64,000 nt of DNA from Pseudomonadota bacterium (GTDB lineage: Bacteria > Pseudomonadota > Alphaproteobacteria > Rhizobiales > Rhizobiaceae), in contig JAEYRU010000109.1 of assembly GCA_023435335.1 (NCBI GenBank), positions 1-64,000 on the forward strand. Direction: 5' to 3'. The position numbers and the translations under genes are program-made. Of the stretch, positions 1-7,604 are shown piece after piece; position 1 is the stretch's first letter, and every line of letters starts with the position of its first letter. Below the pieces are notes generated by a model that searched no databases, was not told the origin of the DNA, and saw only the letters and a list, made by a program, of their open reading frames with translations.

Positions 1-103
1 CGCCGCGGACGCTGACGGTGCCGTCCGCGGCGACCTTCGCCAGCACGCCGCATCCCACCCCGCAATAGGGACAGGTGGTCCTCACCTCGCGTGCCTCCTG
101 CAT
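1..103 (-). CDS. nasA: Assimilatory nitrate reductase, N-terminal fragment (cut by window edge)
   Basis: Only the first 34 codons are in the window. After a short leader the protein reads TTCPYCGVGCGV, the cysteine motif that holds the N-terminal [4Fe-4S] cluster of molybdopterin nitrate reductases and formate dehydrogenases. Its place as the last gene of an nrt-nirBD operon makes assimilatory nitrate reductase (nitrate to nitrite in the cytoplasm) the natural reading. ATG at 103 is chosen; an in-frame GTG at 85 is possible. The gene starts 7 bases after the nirD stop. The catalytic domains lie outside the window, so another molybdoenzyme cannot be excluded from sequence alone. Confidence 0.85.
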   Translation of the reverse strand, partial: MQEAREVRTTCPYCGVGCGVLAKVAADGTVSVRG

Positions 104-110
104 ACGCGCC

Positions 111-449
111 TCAGGCCGCCTTGGCGCCGAGCGCTTTCAGCGCGATGAAGAGCCGCTCGCCCTCCACCTTCACCGGAATGGTGCGCACCGACCCCTCGTC
201 GGCGCCCTGCGCCTGGCCGGTCTCGAGCGAGATGACCCAGTTGTGCAGCGGGCATGTCACGGAGGTGCCGTGCACGATGCCCTGGCTGAGCGGCCCGCCC
301 TTGTGCGGACAATGGTCCTCGATGGCGAAGACCTCGTCGTCCGCGGTGCGGAACACGCCGATCTTGCCCAGCGGCGTCATCACGCAGCGCGCGCCGCGTT
401 GGGGAATGTCGTCGATCGTTCCGATAGCGATCCAGTTCATGTCGTTCAT
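111..449 (-). CDS. nirD: Nitrite reductase [NAD(P)H] small subunit, Rieske type
   Basis: 112 residues. This is the small partner of NirB in cytoplasmic reduction of nitrite to ammonium. A complete Rieske [2Fe-2S] ligand set is visible: Cys47-Pro-His49 and Cys66-Pro-Leu-His69 (DHCPHKGG and CPLHNW). Enterobacterial NirD is known to lack these ligands, so this version probably binds a cluster. The start ATG at 449 overlaps the nirB stop as ATGA, implying translational coupling. An alternative ATG three codons in (MNW) is possible. The nitrate reductase gene follows after 7 bases, in the same operon. Confidence 0.93.
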   Translation of the reverse strand: MNDMNWIAIGTIDDIPQRGARCVMTPLGKIGVFRTADDEVFAIEDHCPHKGGPLSQGIVHGTSVTCPLHNWVISLETGQAQGADEGSVRTIPVKVEGERLFIALKALGAKAA

Positions 450-2905
450 TCCGCCGCCTCCGCGAACCCGACCGCCGCCATCGGCTTGAACTCGTGCTTG
501 TCCTTGCCGGACGCGCGTTCCGACCAGGGATCGACCTGCGCGAATCTCTGGGAAAAGACGAAGCGGTCGTAATAGGCCTTGCGCTTCTCGAGATCGTCCA
601 GGATCTGGCGACGTATCTCGTCGTAGCCGACGCGCTTCGCCCATTTGTAGATGCGCTCCAGATAGCGCGCCTGCTCGCGATACATCTGGGTCAGCGCCAC
701 GATCACCTCGAGCGCCTCGTCCTCGCTCGCGACCAGACCGAGCTTCTCGGTGCCCTTGATGTCGAGGCCGGCCGCGCCCGCGAAATGGATCTCGAAGCCG
801 GAATCCACGCAGATCACGCCGACATCCTTGCAGGTCGCCTCCGCGCAGTTGCGCGGGCAGCCCGACACCGCCATCTTCACCTTGGCGGGCGTCCACGAGC
901 CCCACATGAATTTCTCGATGCGGATGCCGAGCCCGGTCGAGTCCTGCGTGCCGAAACGGCACCAGTCCGACCCCACGCAGGTCTTCACCGTGCGCAAGCC
1001 CTTGGCGTAGGCGTGGCCCGAGACGAACCCCGCTTCGCCGAGATCGGCCCAGACTGCAGGCAGGTCCTCCTTCTTGATGCCCAGCATGTCGATGCGCTGG
1101 CCGCCGGTGACCTTCACCGTCGGGATGGCGAACTTGTCCACCACGTCGGCGATGGCGCGCAGTTCCTTGGCGCTGGTGACGCCGCCCCACATGCGCGGCA
1201 CGACCGAATAGGTGCCGTCCTTCTGGATGTTGGCGTGCACCCGCTCGTTGATGAAGCGCGACTGGTAGTCGTCGGCATATTGGTCGGGCCAGTCGGCGAC
1301 GAGATAGTAGTTGAGCGCGGGCCGGCACTTGGCGCAGCCGCAGGAGGTCTTCCACTCCAGCTCCTGCATCACGGCCGGAATGGATTTGAGGCCCTTGGCC
1401 TTGATGAGACGCCGCACGTCGTCGTGGCCGAGATGCGTGCAGCCGCACATGGGCTGGACGGCTGCCGGGTTGTAGGCGTCGCCGAGCGTGAGCCTCATCA
1501 ACTGTTCGACCAGCCCGGTGCAGGTGCCGCAGGAGGCGGACGCCTTGGTGTGCGCCCGCACGTCGTCCAGCGAGGTCAGACCCTTGGCCGTGATCGTGCC
1601 GGTGATCTTGCCCTTGCACACGCCGTTGCAGCCGCAGATTTCTGCATCATCCGGCAAGGCTGCAACGGCCGCCATAGGGTCCAGCGGGGACCCTCCCTGG
1701 TAGGCTTGGCCGAAGATGAGCGTCTCGCGCATCTCGGTGATGTCGGTCTGCTTCTTCTTCAGGTCGTTGAACCAGGCGCCGTCGCCCGTCTCGCCGAAGA
1801 GCACCGTGCCGATGATGCGGTTCTCCTTGAGCACCAGGCGCTTGTAGACCCCGGCTGAGGCGTCGCGCAGCACGATCTCCTCGCGGTCGTCGCCATCGGC
1901 GAAATCGCCCAGCGAGAACAGGTCGATGCCTGTGACCTTGAGTTTGGTCGGCGTATCCTGATGGACAAAGCCCGCCTTCTCGTCGCCCGCAAGCTGCGCC
2001 GCCGCCGCCCGCGCCATCTCGTATAGCGGCGCGACCAGCCCGTAGACGTTGCCGCCCACCTCGGCGCATTCGCCGATGGAGAAGATTGCCGCATCGGAGG
2101 TGCGCATGCCGTGGTCGACCACGATGCCGCGATTGACCGCCAGCCCCGCTTCTTTCGCCAGGCCTGAATTGGGCTTGATGCCGGCCGCCATGACGACCAG
2201 CGTCGCCGGGATGACCGTTCCGTCGGCAAGCTCCACCGCTTCCACCTTGCCGTCGCCCAGGATCGCCTTGGTATTGGCCTTGGTGATGACCTTGATGCCG
2301 CGCTCCTCCACCGCCTTCTGCAGCAGGTAGCCGGCCGCCGGGTCGAGCTGCCTTTCCATCAGGGTCGGCATCAGGTGCAGCACGGTCACTTCCATGCCGC
2401 GCGCGGCCAGTCCCGCGGCCGCCTCCAGTCCCAGCAGACCGCCGCCGATGACGACCGCCCTCGACCGCGACTGCGCCGCCAGCAGCATCGCCTGCACGTC
2501 GTCGAGATCGCGATAGGTCAGCACGCCCGGCAGGTCGTGTCCGGGCACCGGGATGATGAAGGGCAGCGAGCCCGTGGCGATGACCAGCTTGTCGTAGCTC
2601 TCGGTCGCCCCGTGGTCGGACGTCACCGTCCTTGCTTCCCGGTCGATGGCCACGATCTTGTGGCCCTTGTAGAGCATGATGCCGTGATCGATGTACCAGC
2701 CATCGCCGTGGATCACGATCTCCTCATAGCTCTTTTCGCCGGACAGAACCGGCGAGAGCATGATGCGATCGTAGTTCACGCGTGGCTCGGCGTTGAAGAT
2801 GACGACTTCGTAGCGGCCGGGCGCGCTTTCGAAAAGATGTTCCAGCATGCGCCCGGGGGCCATGCCGTTGCCGATGATGACGAGTTTTTCCGTCATGGGA
2901 TTCAT
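446..2905 (-). CDS. nirB: Nitrite reductase [NAD(P)H] large subunit
   Basis: 819 residues, normal for the family. NirB uses NAD(P)H, FAD, [2Fe-2S], [4Fe-4S] and siroheme to reduce nitrite to ammonia in the cytoplasm. The N-terminal ~400 residues are an FAD/NAD(P)H-binding module (IIGNGMAPGR and VVIGGGLLGLEAA). BFD-like [2Fe-2S] cysteine segments follow (ICGCNGVCKGKITG, ASCGTCTG, SCGCAKCRP). The C-terminal half is the nitrite/sulfite reductase domain with siroheme/[4Fe-4S] cysteines in CVGSDWC and SGCPRNC. The start overlaps the stop of the upstream ABC ATPase gene (ATGA), and its own stop overlaps nirD, so it sits in the middle of a coupled operon. A second in-frame ATG lies three codons downstream (MTEKL). 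Confidence 0.96.
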   Translation of the reverse strand: MNPMTEKLVIIGNGMAPGRMLEHLFESAPGRYEVVIFNAEPRVNYDRIMLSPVLSGEKSYEEIVIHGDGWYIDHGIMLYKGHKIVAIDREARTVTSDHGATESYDKLVIATGSLPFIIPVPGHDLPGVLTYRDLDDVQAMLLAAQSRSRAVVIGGGLLGLEAAAGLAARGMEVTVLHLMPTLMERQLDPAAGYLLQKAVEERGIKVITKANTKAILGDGKVEAVELADGTVIPATLVVMAAGIKPNSGLAKEAGLAVNRGIVVDHGMRTSDAAIFSIGECAEVGGNVYGLVAPLYEMARAAAAQLAGDEKAGFVHQDTPTKLKVTGIDLFSLGDFADGDDREEIVLRDASAGVYKRLVLKENRIIGTVLFGETGDGAWFNDLKKKQTDITEMRETLIFGQAYQGGSPLDPMAAVAALPDDAEICGCNGVCKGKITGTITAKGLTSLDDVRAHTKASASCGTCTGLVEQLMRLTLGDAYNPAAVQPMCGCTHLGHDDVRRLIKAKGLKSIPAVMQELEWKTSCGCAKCRPALNYYLVADWPDQYADDYQSRFINERVHANIQKDGTYSVVPRMWGGVTSAKELRAIADVVDKFAIPTVKVTGGQRIDMLGIKKEDLPAVWADLGEAGFVSGHAYAKGLRTVKTCVGSDWCRFGTQDSTGLGIRIEKFMWGSWTPAKVKMAVSGCPRNCAEATCKDVGVICVDSGFEIHFAGAAGLDIKGTEKLGLVASEDEALEVIVALTQMYREQARYLERIYKWAKRVGYDEIRRQILDDLEKRKAYYDRFVFSQRFAQVDPWSERASGKDKHEFKPMAAVGFAEAAE

Positions 2906-4650
2906 TCCGCTGCTTGGACGACGGCGTGCGAGCGAACCCGCTCGGCACGCTTGTTCTTGATCTCTTCGAGCATTGCCGGGTCGGGGTTTGCCCCGCCCTC
3001 ATAGGCCTCGAGGAAGTCGAGCAGTTCCTCGCGGTAGGCGTAATAGTCGGGGTGCGCGAGCAGCGCCTTGCGCGAGCGCGGGCGCGGCAGGTCGACCTCC
3101 ATGATGTTGCCGATCCTGGCGTTCGGCCCGTTCGACATCATCACCACCCGGTCGGCGAGCAGGATCGCCTCGTCGACGTCGTGGGTGACGCAGATGGCGG
3201 TGACCTGGGTGCGCGTCCAGACGTCCATCAGCACGTCCTGCAGTTCCCAGCGGGTCAGCGAATCGAGCATGCCGAACGGCTCGTCCAGCAACAGCAGCTT
3301 GGGCGACAGCGAGAAGGCGCGCGCGATGCCGACGCGCTGCTTCATGCCGTTCGACAGTTCCGCCGCCAGCTTGTGCATGGCGTCGCCCAGCCCGACCCGG
3401 TGCAGGTAGTATTCGACGATGTCCCTGCGCTCCGCCGGCGAAGCATCGGGATAGACCCGGTCGACGCCGAGCGCGACGTTCTCGCGCGCCGTCAGCCAGG
3501 GCATCAGCGACGGCGCCTGAAACACCACCGCCCGGTCCGGGCCGGCCCCGCTCACCTCCTTGCCGTCGAGCACGATGCCGCCGCCGGATATCTTGTTGAG
3601 GCCCGCCACCATCGACAGCACGGTCGACTTGCCGCAGCCGGAATGCCCGATGAGGGTGATGAACTCGCCCTTGTTCATCCTGAGATCGAAGCCGTCGACC
3701 ACGGTCAGCGGCCCCTTCGGCGTCGGATAGACCTTGCGGACCTCGTAGAACTCGACGTAGCGCTTCTCGATCGGAGATTCCGCAGCCTTGAGATAGGCCT
3801 CCGGCAGCTTGTTCCGCTTCTGGGTGATCGGCGTCACGTTCGGCAGGCGGATCTGCGTTTCGAGATCGGCCCCGCGTTCGACCCCGACATCCATCAGGTA
3901 CTGCGTGATCTCGGCGCGAAGCCGGATGAACTCGGCGTCGTGGTTCATCGCGCCGCGGTCGCGCGGCCGCGCGAGCTTCACCTCGAAGGCCGGGCCGAGC
4001 GTGGCCTTCGGCCCCGGCTTGAGCGGCACGATGCGGTCGGCGAGCAGGATCGCCTCGTCCACATCGTTGGTGATCAGGATGATGGTCTTCTTTTCCTTCT
4101 GCGAGATGTCGGCCAGTTCGTCCTGCAGCTTGGCGCGCGTCAGCGCGTCGAGCGCCGACAGCGGCTCGTCGAGCAGCAGGATTTCCGGCTGCATGGCCAA
4201 CGCGCGCGCCACCGCCACGCGTTGCCGCATTCCGCCCGAAAGCTCGGCCGGCTTGCGGTCGATCGCGTGCGACAGCCCCACCATCTCGATATAGCTGTTG
4301 GCCAGCGCGCCGCGTTCGCCCTTGCCCTTGCCCTTGTGCACGGCGTCGACGGCGAGCGAGACATTGCCCTGCACCGACAGCCACGGCATCAGCGAATAGG
4401 ACTGGAAGACCACGCCGCGGTCCGGCCCCGGACCCGACACCGCCTTCCCGCGGATGCGCACCTCGCCGCTGTCTGGCTGGATCAGGCCCGCGATCGCCGA
4501 GATCAGCGTGGTCTTGCCCGAACCGGAGAACCCGACGATGGCGATGAATTCGCCGTCTTCGACGGTGAGGTTGATGTCGTCCAGCACGTCTGTGCGGCCG
4601 ATGCCCTCGCCGTAGCTCTTGCTGAGGCCGGTGATTTCCACGAATGCCAT
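2902..4650 (-). CDS. Nitrate ABC transporter, fused double ATP-binding protein
   Basis: 582 residues with two complete ABC ATPase domains in one chain. Domain 1 (about 1-260) has Walker A GFSGSGKTT, signature LSGGMRQ and Walker B ILLLDEP. Domain 2 (about 300-560) has GHSGCGKST, LSNGMKQ and LLLLDEP. It would energise uptake through the neighbouring NrtB permease, doing the job that cyanobacterial NrtC and NrtD share. The switch histidine of the H-loop is present in domain 2 (VTHDVDEA) but is Asn195 in domain 1 (ITNDVDEA), so the two sites are probably unequal. Start chosen at MAFVEITG, 11 bases after the nrtB stop. Any reading frame upstream of that start runs into nrtB. Nitrate specificity is inferred from context. 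Confidence 0.9.
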   Translation of the reverse strand: MAFVEITGLSKSYGEGIGRTDVLDDINLTVEDGEFIAIVGFSGSGKTTLISAIAGLIQPDSGEVRIRGKAVSGPGPDRGVVFQSYSLMPWLSVQGNVSLAVDAVHKGKGKGERGALANSYIEMVGLSHAIDRKPAELSGGMRQRVAVARALAMQPEILLLDEPLSALDALTRAKLQDELADISQKEKKTIILITNDVDEAILLADRIVPLKPGPKATLGPAFEVKLARPRDRGAMNHDAEFIRLRAEITQYLMDVGVERGADLETQIRLPNVTPITQKRNKLPEAYLKAAESPIEKRYVEFYEVRKVYPTPKGPLTVVDGFDLRMNKGEFITLIGHSGCGKSTVLSMVAGLNKISGGGIVLDGKEVSGAGPDRAVVFQAPSLMPWLTARENVALGVDRVYPDASPAERRDIVEYYLHRVGLGDAMHKLAAELSNGMKQRVGIARAFSLSPKLLLLDEPFGMLDSLTRWELQDVLMDVWTRTQVTAICVTHDVDEAILLADRVVMMSNGPNARIGNIMEVDLPRPRSRKALLAHPDYYAYREELLDFLEAYEGGANPDPAMLEEIKNKRAERVRSHAVVQAAE

Positions 4651-4661
4651 CCGCCCGCCCC

Positions 4662-5750
4662 TTACCGGTTCGCCTGGAAGGTGAAGGCCGACTGCAGCGC
4701 GTACATGATGCGGTCGAGGATGAACCCGATGATGCCGATGGTGAGCACGGCCACCATGATGCGGGCGAGCGACGACGACGAGCCGTTCTGGAACTCGTCC
4801 CAGACGAACTTCCCGAGGCCCGGGTTCTGCGCCAGCATTTCGGCCGCGATCAGCACCATCCAGCCCACGCCCAGCGACAGACGCAGCCCCGTGAAGATCA
4901 GCGGCAGCGCCGACGGCAGCACCAGCTTGCGGATCGTCGTGGCGGTCGAGAGCTGCAGCACCTTGCCGACATTGACGAGATCCTTGTCGATCGACGACAC
5001 GCCGAGCGCGGTGTTGATGAGCGTCGGCCACAGCGAGCATAGCGTCACCGTCACCGCCGAGATCACCAGTGACTTCGGCAGCATCTCGGACGGGTCGAGA
5101 TAGACGGCCGAGACCACCATCGTGACGATCGGCAGCCAGGCGAGCGGCGACACCGGCTTGAAGATCTGGATGAGCGGGTTGATCGCCCCGTTGAACGTCT
5201 TCGACAGGCCCGACGCGATGCCCAGCGGCACGGCGATCGCCGTTGCGATGAGGAAGCCCAGCCCTACCGTCTTCAGCGACGTCAGTATCTGGTCGAGATA
5301 GGTTGGCTTGCCGGTGTAGGCGCGCACCTTGACCATGTCGCTCTTGCCTTCGGCGACGAGCTTCTGGTTGCGCTCGTCCTGGCGCTCGTGGAAAGCGGCC
5401 TTCTTTTCCCGCTCGGCCAGATGGTCGCCCCAGAGATTGACCGCCTGTTCCCAGACCTGCGCCGGTCCCGGCACGGCACCCAGCGAGGTCTGCACCTGCG
5501 GCGCGAGCACGCCCCAGCCGACGAGGAAGACGGCGATGCCGATCAGCGGGATCACCAGAACCCTCTTCAGCTCTCCGAGCTGTTCGGTCGGATTGTCGCC
5601 TGCCGCGATCTTGAGAAGCGGCGTAAGCCAGGAGAGGCCGAGGGCGTCCAGCCAGCGCGAAGCCTTGTTGATGCGCTGGAAGAGCGCTGCCTTGCGCTCC
5701 AGCCGGGCGGCTTCTCCTCCGCCGTTGATCGTGTCGGTCGCGTTGGTCAT
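4662..5750 (-). CDS. nrtB: Nitrate ABC transporter permease
   Basis: 362 residues. An integral membrane permease of the binding-protein-dependent type. A hydrophobic segment near residues 70-90 (VLVIPLIGIAVFLVGWGVLA) is followed by a charged stretch rich in Lys and Glu (about 115-165), then the multi-spanning domain. Near the C terminus, MLAQNPGLGKFVWDEF resembles the EAA-type loop that contacts the ATPase. The charged insert between the first membrane helix and the core is a feature of nitrate-type permeases from alphaproteobacteria as far as I know. It lies between nrtA (70 bases upstream) and the fused ATPase gene (11 bases downstream). Confidence 0.93.
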   Translation of the reverse strand: MTNATDTINGGGEAARLERKAALFQRINKASRWLDALGLSWLTPLLKIAAGDNPTEQLGELKRVLVIPLIGIAVFLVGWGVLAPQVQTSLGAVPGPAQVWEQAVNLWGDHLAEREKKAAFHERQDERNQKLVAEGKSDMVKVRAYTGKPTYLDQILTSLKTVGLGFLIATAIAVPLGIASGLSKTFNGAINPLIQIFKPVSPLAWLPIVTMVVSAVYLDPSEMLPKSLVISAVTVTLCSLWPTLINTALGVSSIDKDLVNVGKVLQLSTATTIRKLVLPSALPLIFTGLRLSLGVGWMVLIAAEMLAQNPGLGKFVWDEFQNGSSSSLARIMVAVLTIGIIGFILDRIMYALQSAFTFQANR

Positions 5751-5820
5751 CTGCGGCCCTGTCCTGTTCTCGTTTGGTGTTGGCGGCGGCCGTTAGCGGC
5801 CGCCCCGTTTCATGATGGTC

Positions 5821-7224
5821 TCAACCGCCGACGACTTCGCTGCCCTCGACGATCTGCTTGCCTTTCAGGCCGATCGTGAGGCTGTCGAGATAGGCGTTGG
5901 GCTTGCGGCCGTCATAGGTGACGCCGTCGATGAAGTCGGCCGTCGGCTCGCGGTAGCCGTCGGTATCCCAGGGGAAGTCGGCCTTTCCGACGTGCCCCTC
6001 TTCCACCAGCATTTCGGCCGCCTTCAGGTAGATGTCCGGACGGTAGACCGACTTCGCGGCCTCGTCGTACCAGCTGTCCTCCTTGCCCTCGGAAATCTGG
6101 CCCCAGCGGCGCATCTGGGTGAGATACCAGACCGCGTCCGAGTAGTAGGGATAGGTCGCGAAGTAGCGGTAGAAGACGTTGAAGTCCGGCACGTCGCGCT
6201 TGTCGCCTTTCTCGTACTCGAAGGTGCCGGTCATCGAATTGGCGATGACCGCCGCGTCGGCGCCGACATATTCGGAGCGCGCCAGGATCTCGACCGCCTC
6301 CATGCGGTTGGCGTTGTCGTTTTCGTCCAGCCACTTGGCGGCGCGGATCAGCGCCTTGGTCAGCGCGATAGTCGTGTTCGGATTCTGCTCGGCGAATTCG
6401 GCGGTGATGCCGAACACCTTCTCCGGATTGTTCTTCCAGATCTCGTAGTCGGTGATCACCGGCACGCCGATGCCCTTGAACACGGCCGCCTGGTTCCACG
6501 GCTCTCCGACCGAGTAGCCGACGATCGTGCCGGCCTCGAGCGTTGCCGGCATCTGCGGCGGCGGGGTCACCGACAGCAGCGCATCGGCCTTGATCTGGCC
6601 GGAAACGTCGGTCGGCGAATAGAAGCCCGGATGGACCCCGCCCGACGCGAGCCAGTAGCGCAGCTCGTAATTGTGCGTCGAGACCGGGAACACCATGCCC
6701 ATGTTGAAGGGCTTGCCGTCGGCCTTGAACTTGTCGACCACCGGCTTCAACGCGTCCGCCTTGATCGGATGCACCGGCTTGCCGTCCTCCATCGGCACAT
6801 GCGCCTTCATCATCTCCCAGACTTCGTTGGAGACTGTGATGCCGTTGCCGTTGAGATCCATCGAGAAGGGGGTGACGATGTGCGCCTTGGTGCCGAAGCC
6901 GATCGTCGCGGCCAGCGGCTGGCCGGCGAGCATGTGCGCGCCGTCGAGCTCGCCTGTGATCACCCGGTCGAGCAGCACCTTCCAGTTGGCCTGCGGCTCG
7001 AGAGTAACGTAAAGCCCCTCGTCCTCGAAGTATCCCAGCTCCTTGGCGATCGCCAGCGGCGCCATGTCGGTCAGCTTGATGAAGCCGAACTTCAGTTCGT
7101 CCTTCTCCACCGCCAGCATCTCGGCATTCGCCAACTGGGGAGATAGCAGCGCGCCGAGCCCGACTGCGCTTGCGGCGAGCAGCGCCCGTCGCGTGAAATC
7201 CATGAATGGCGTCCTTTTTCTCAT
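5821..7224 (-). CDS. nrtA: Nitrate ABC transporter substrate-binding protein, Tat-exported
   Basis: 467 residues from ATG 7224, or 460 from ATG 7203. Both starts have a plausible ribosome site (GGAGA before 7224, AAAGGA before 7203). The twin-arginine signal MDFTRRALLAASAVGLGA begins at the second, so periplasmic export by Tat is likely. The mature protein is a CmpA/NrtA-type periplasmic nitrate or nitrite binding protein, with family segments such as GEWNQ-like GEPWNQAAVFKG and YPYYSDAVWYLTQMRRWGQ. It is the first structural gene after the sigma-54 promoter and leader terminator, so its transcription marks antitermination. It resembles the cytoplasmic NasS encoded next door, but only this one has an export signal. 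Confidence 0.93.
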   Translation of the reverse strand: MRKRTPFMDFTRRALLAASAVGLGALLSPQLANAEMLAVEKDELKFGFIKLTDMAPLAIAKELGYFEDEGLYVTLEPQANWKVLLDRVITGELDGAHMLAGQPLAATIGFGTKAHIVTPFSMDLNGNGITVSNEVWEMMKAHVPMEDGKPVHPIKADALKPVVDKFKADGKPFNMGMVFPVSTHNYELRYWLASGGVHPGFYSPTDVSGQIKADALLSVTPPPQMPATLEAGTIVGYSVGEPWNQAAVFKGIGVPVITDYEIWKNNPEKVFGITAEFAEQNPNTTIALTKALIRAAKWLDENDNANRMEAVEILARSEYVGADAAVIANSMTGTFEYEKGDKRDVPDFNVFYRYFATYPYYSDAVWYLTQMRRWGQISEGKEDSWYDEAAKSVYRPDIYLKAAEMLVEEGHVGKADFPWDTDGYREPTADFIDGVTYDGRKPNAYLDSLTIGLKGKQIVEGSEVVGG

Positions 7225-7269
7225 CTCTCGTCTCCGGTCTCGCGCGGTGGGAGGGCCGCGCGTCAGCTG

Positions 7270-7337
7270 AAAAACAAAAAAGCTGCCGGTCAGGGGCGCG
7301 CCCGTACTTCGGGACGCATTTCCTGATCGGCAGCTTT
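7270..7337 (-). terminator. Leader terminator before nrtA, probable NasT target
   Basis: Read on the minus strand, arms AAAGCTGCCGATCAGG and CCTGACCGGCAGCTTT form a 16-bp stem with one mismatch. An inner stem CCCG/CGGG closes over AAGTA, and the T run TTTTTTGTTTTT follows. It ends about 45 bases before the nrtA start and is too strong to sit in an operon leader by accident. It is the expected default-off stop of an ANTAR-regulated leader. Confidence 0.85.
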
Positions 7338-7346
7338 GCCTCTGGA

Positions 7347-7366
7347 GGCGCCCGGCATTGGACGCC
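7347..7366 (-). promoter_or_regulatory. ANTAR-type hexaloop hairpin in the nrtA leader RNA
   Basis: On the minus strand GGCGTCC and GGGCGCC form a 7-bp stem (one G-T pair) closed by the six-base loop AATGCC. A at loop position 1 and G at position 4 are the known hallmark of RNA hairpins recognised by ANTAR proteins such as NasR and NasT. It sits 9 bases upstream of the leader terminator. The usual motif has two such hairpins. I could not identify a convincing first one between here and the promoter. Confidence 0.65.
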
Positions 7367-7402
7367 GAATTGTTATTGGCCCGCGGGCTCACGAATATCG
7401 AA

Positions 7403-7417
7403 GCAAGTGGCGTGCCA
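7403..7417 (-). promoter_or_regulatory. Sigma-54 promoter of the nrt-nir-nas operon
   Basis: The minus strand reads TGGCACGCCACTTGC: GG at -24 and GC at -12 separated by exactly 10 bases, with the full TGGCAC and TTGC blocks. The predicted start, near 7390, leaves a leader of about 165 bases before nrtA, enough for the antitermination hairpins. RpoN dependence fits nitrogen control of nitrate assimilation. Confidence 0.85.
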
Positions 7418-7525
7418 GTTTGGGAAAACGCGAGAGACCCTTGAGATTTCAAGCATTTGGTGCAAATTCTGTGCGGCAGCGCGGCTCCGTGGCTTCTGCA
7501 AGCAATGGCGAAAAGTTTTGCGCGG

Positions 7526-7542
7526 CGCACAATGAGTGTGCA
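7526..7542 (-). promoter_or_regulatory. NtrC-like enhancer site
   Basis: Minus strand TGCACACTCATTGTGCG contains GCAC-N7-GTGC, the known NtrC dyad form, about 110 bases upstream of the sigma-54 promoter. A half-site TGCACCA lies nearer, at about 7458-7464. The palindrome TGTGCGCTGCACA overlaps the dyad. Placement upstream of an RpoN promoter supports it, but binding is inferred. Confidence 0.5.
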
Positions 7543-7604
7543 GCGCACAAATATTGATCAGGACTTCTGCGTCTTGGTTTGGGCCGCCTGCCAGCCGGCC
7601 CGGC

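Noticed and set aside
5812..7146. 444-codon plus-strand frame opposite nrtA
   Set aside because: Antisense shadow of a recognised gene, with Arg/Asp/Val-rich translation and no motif.
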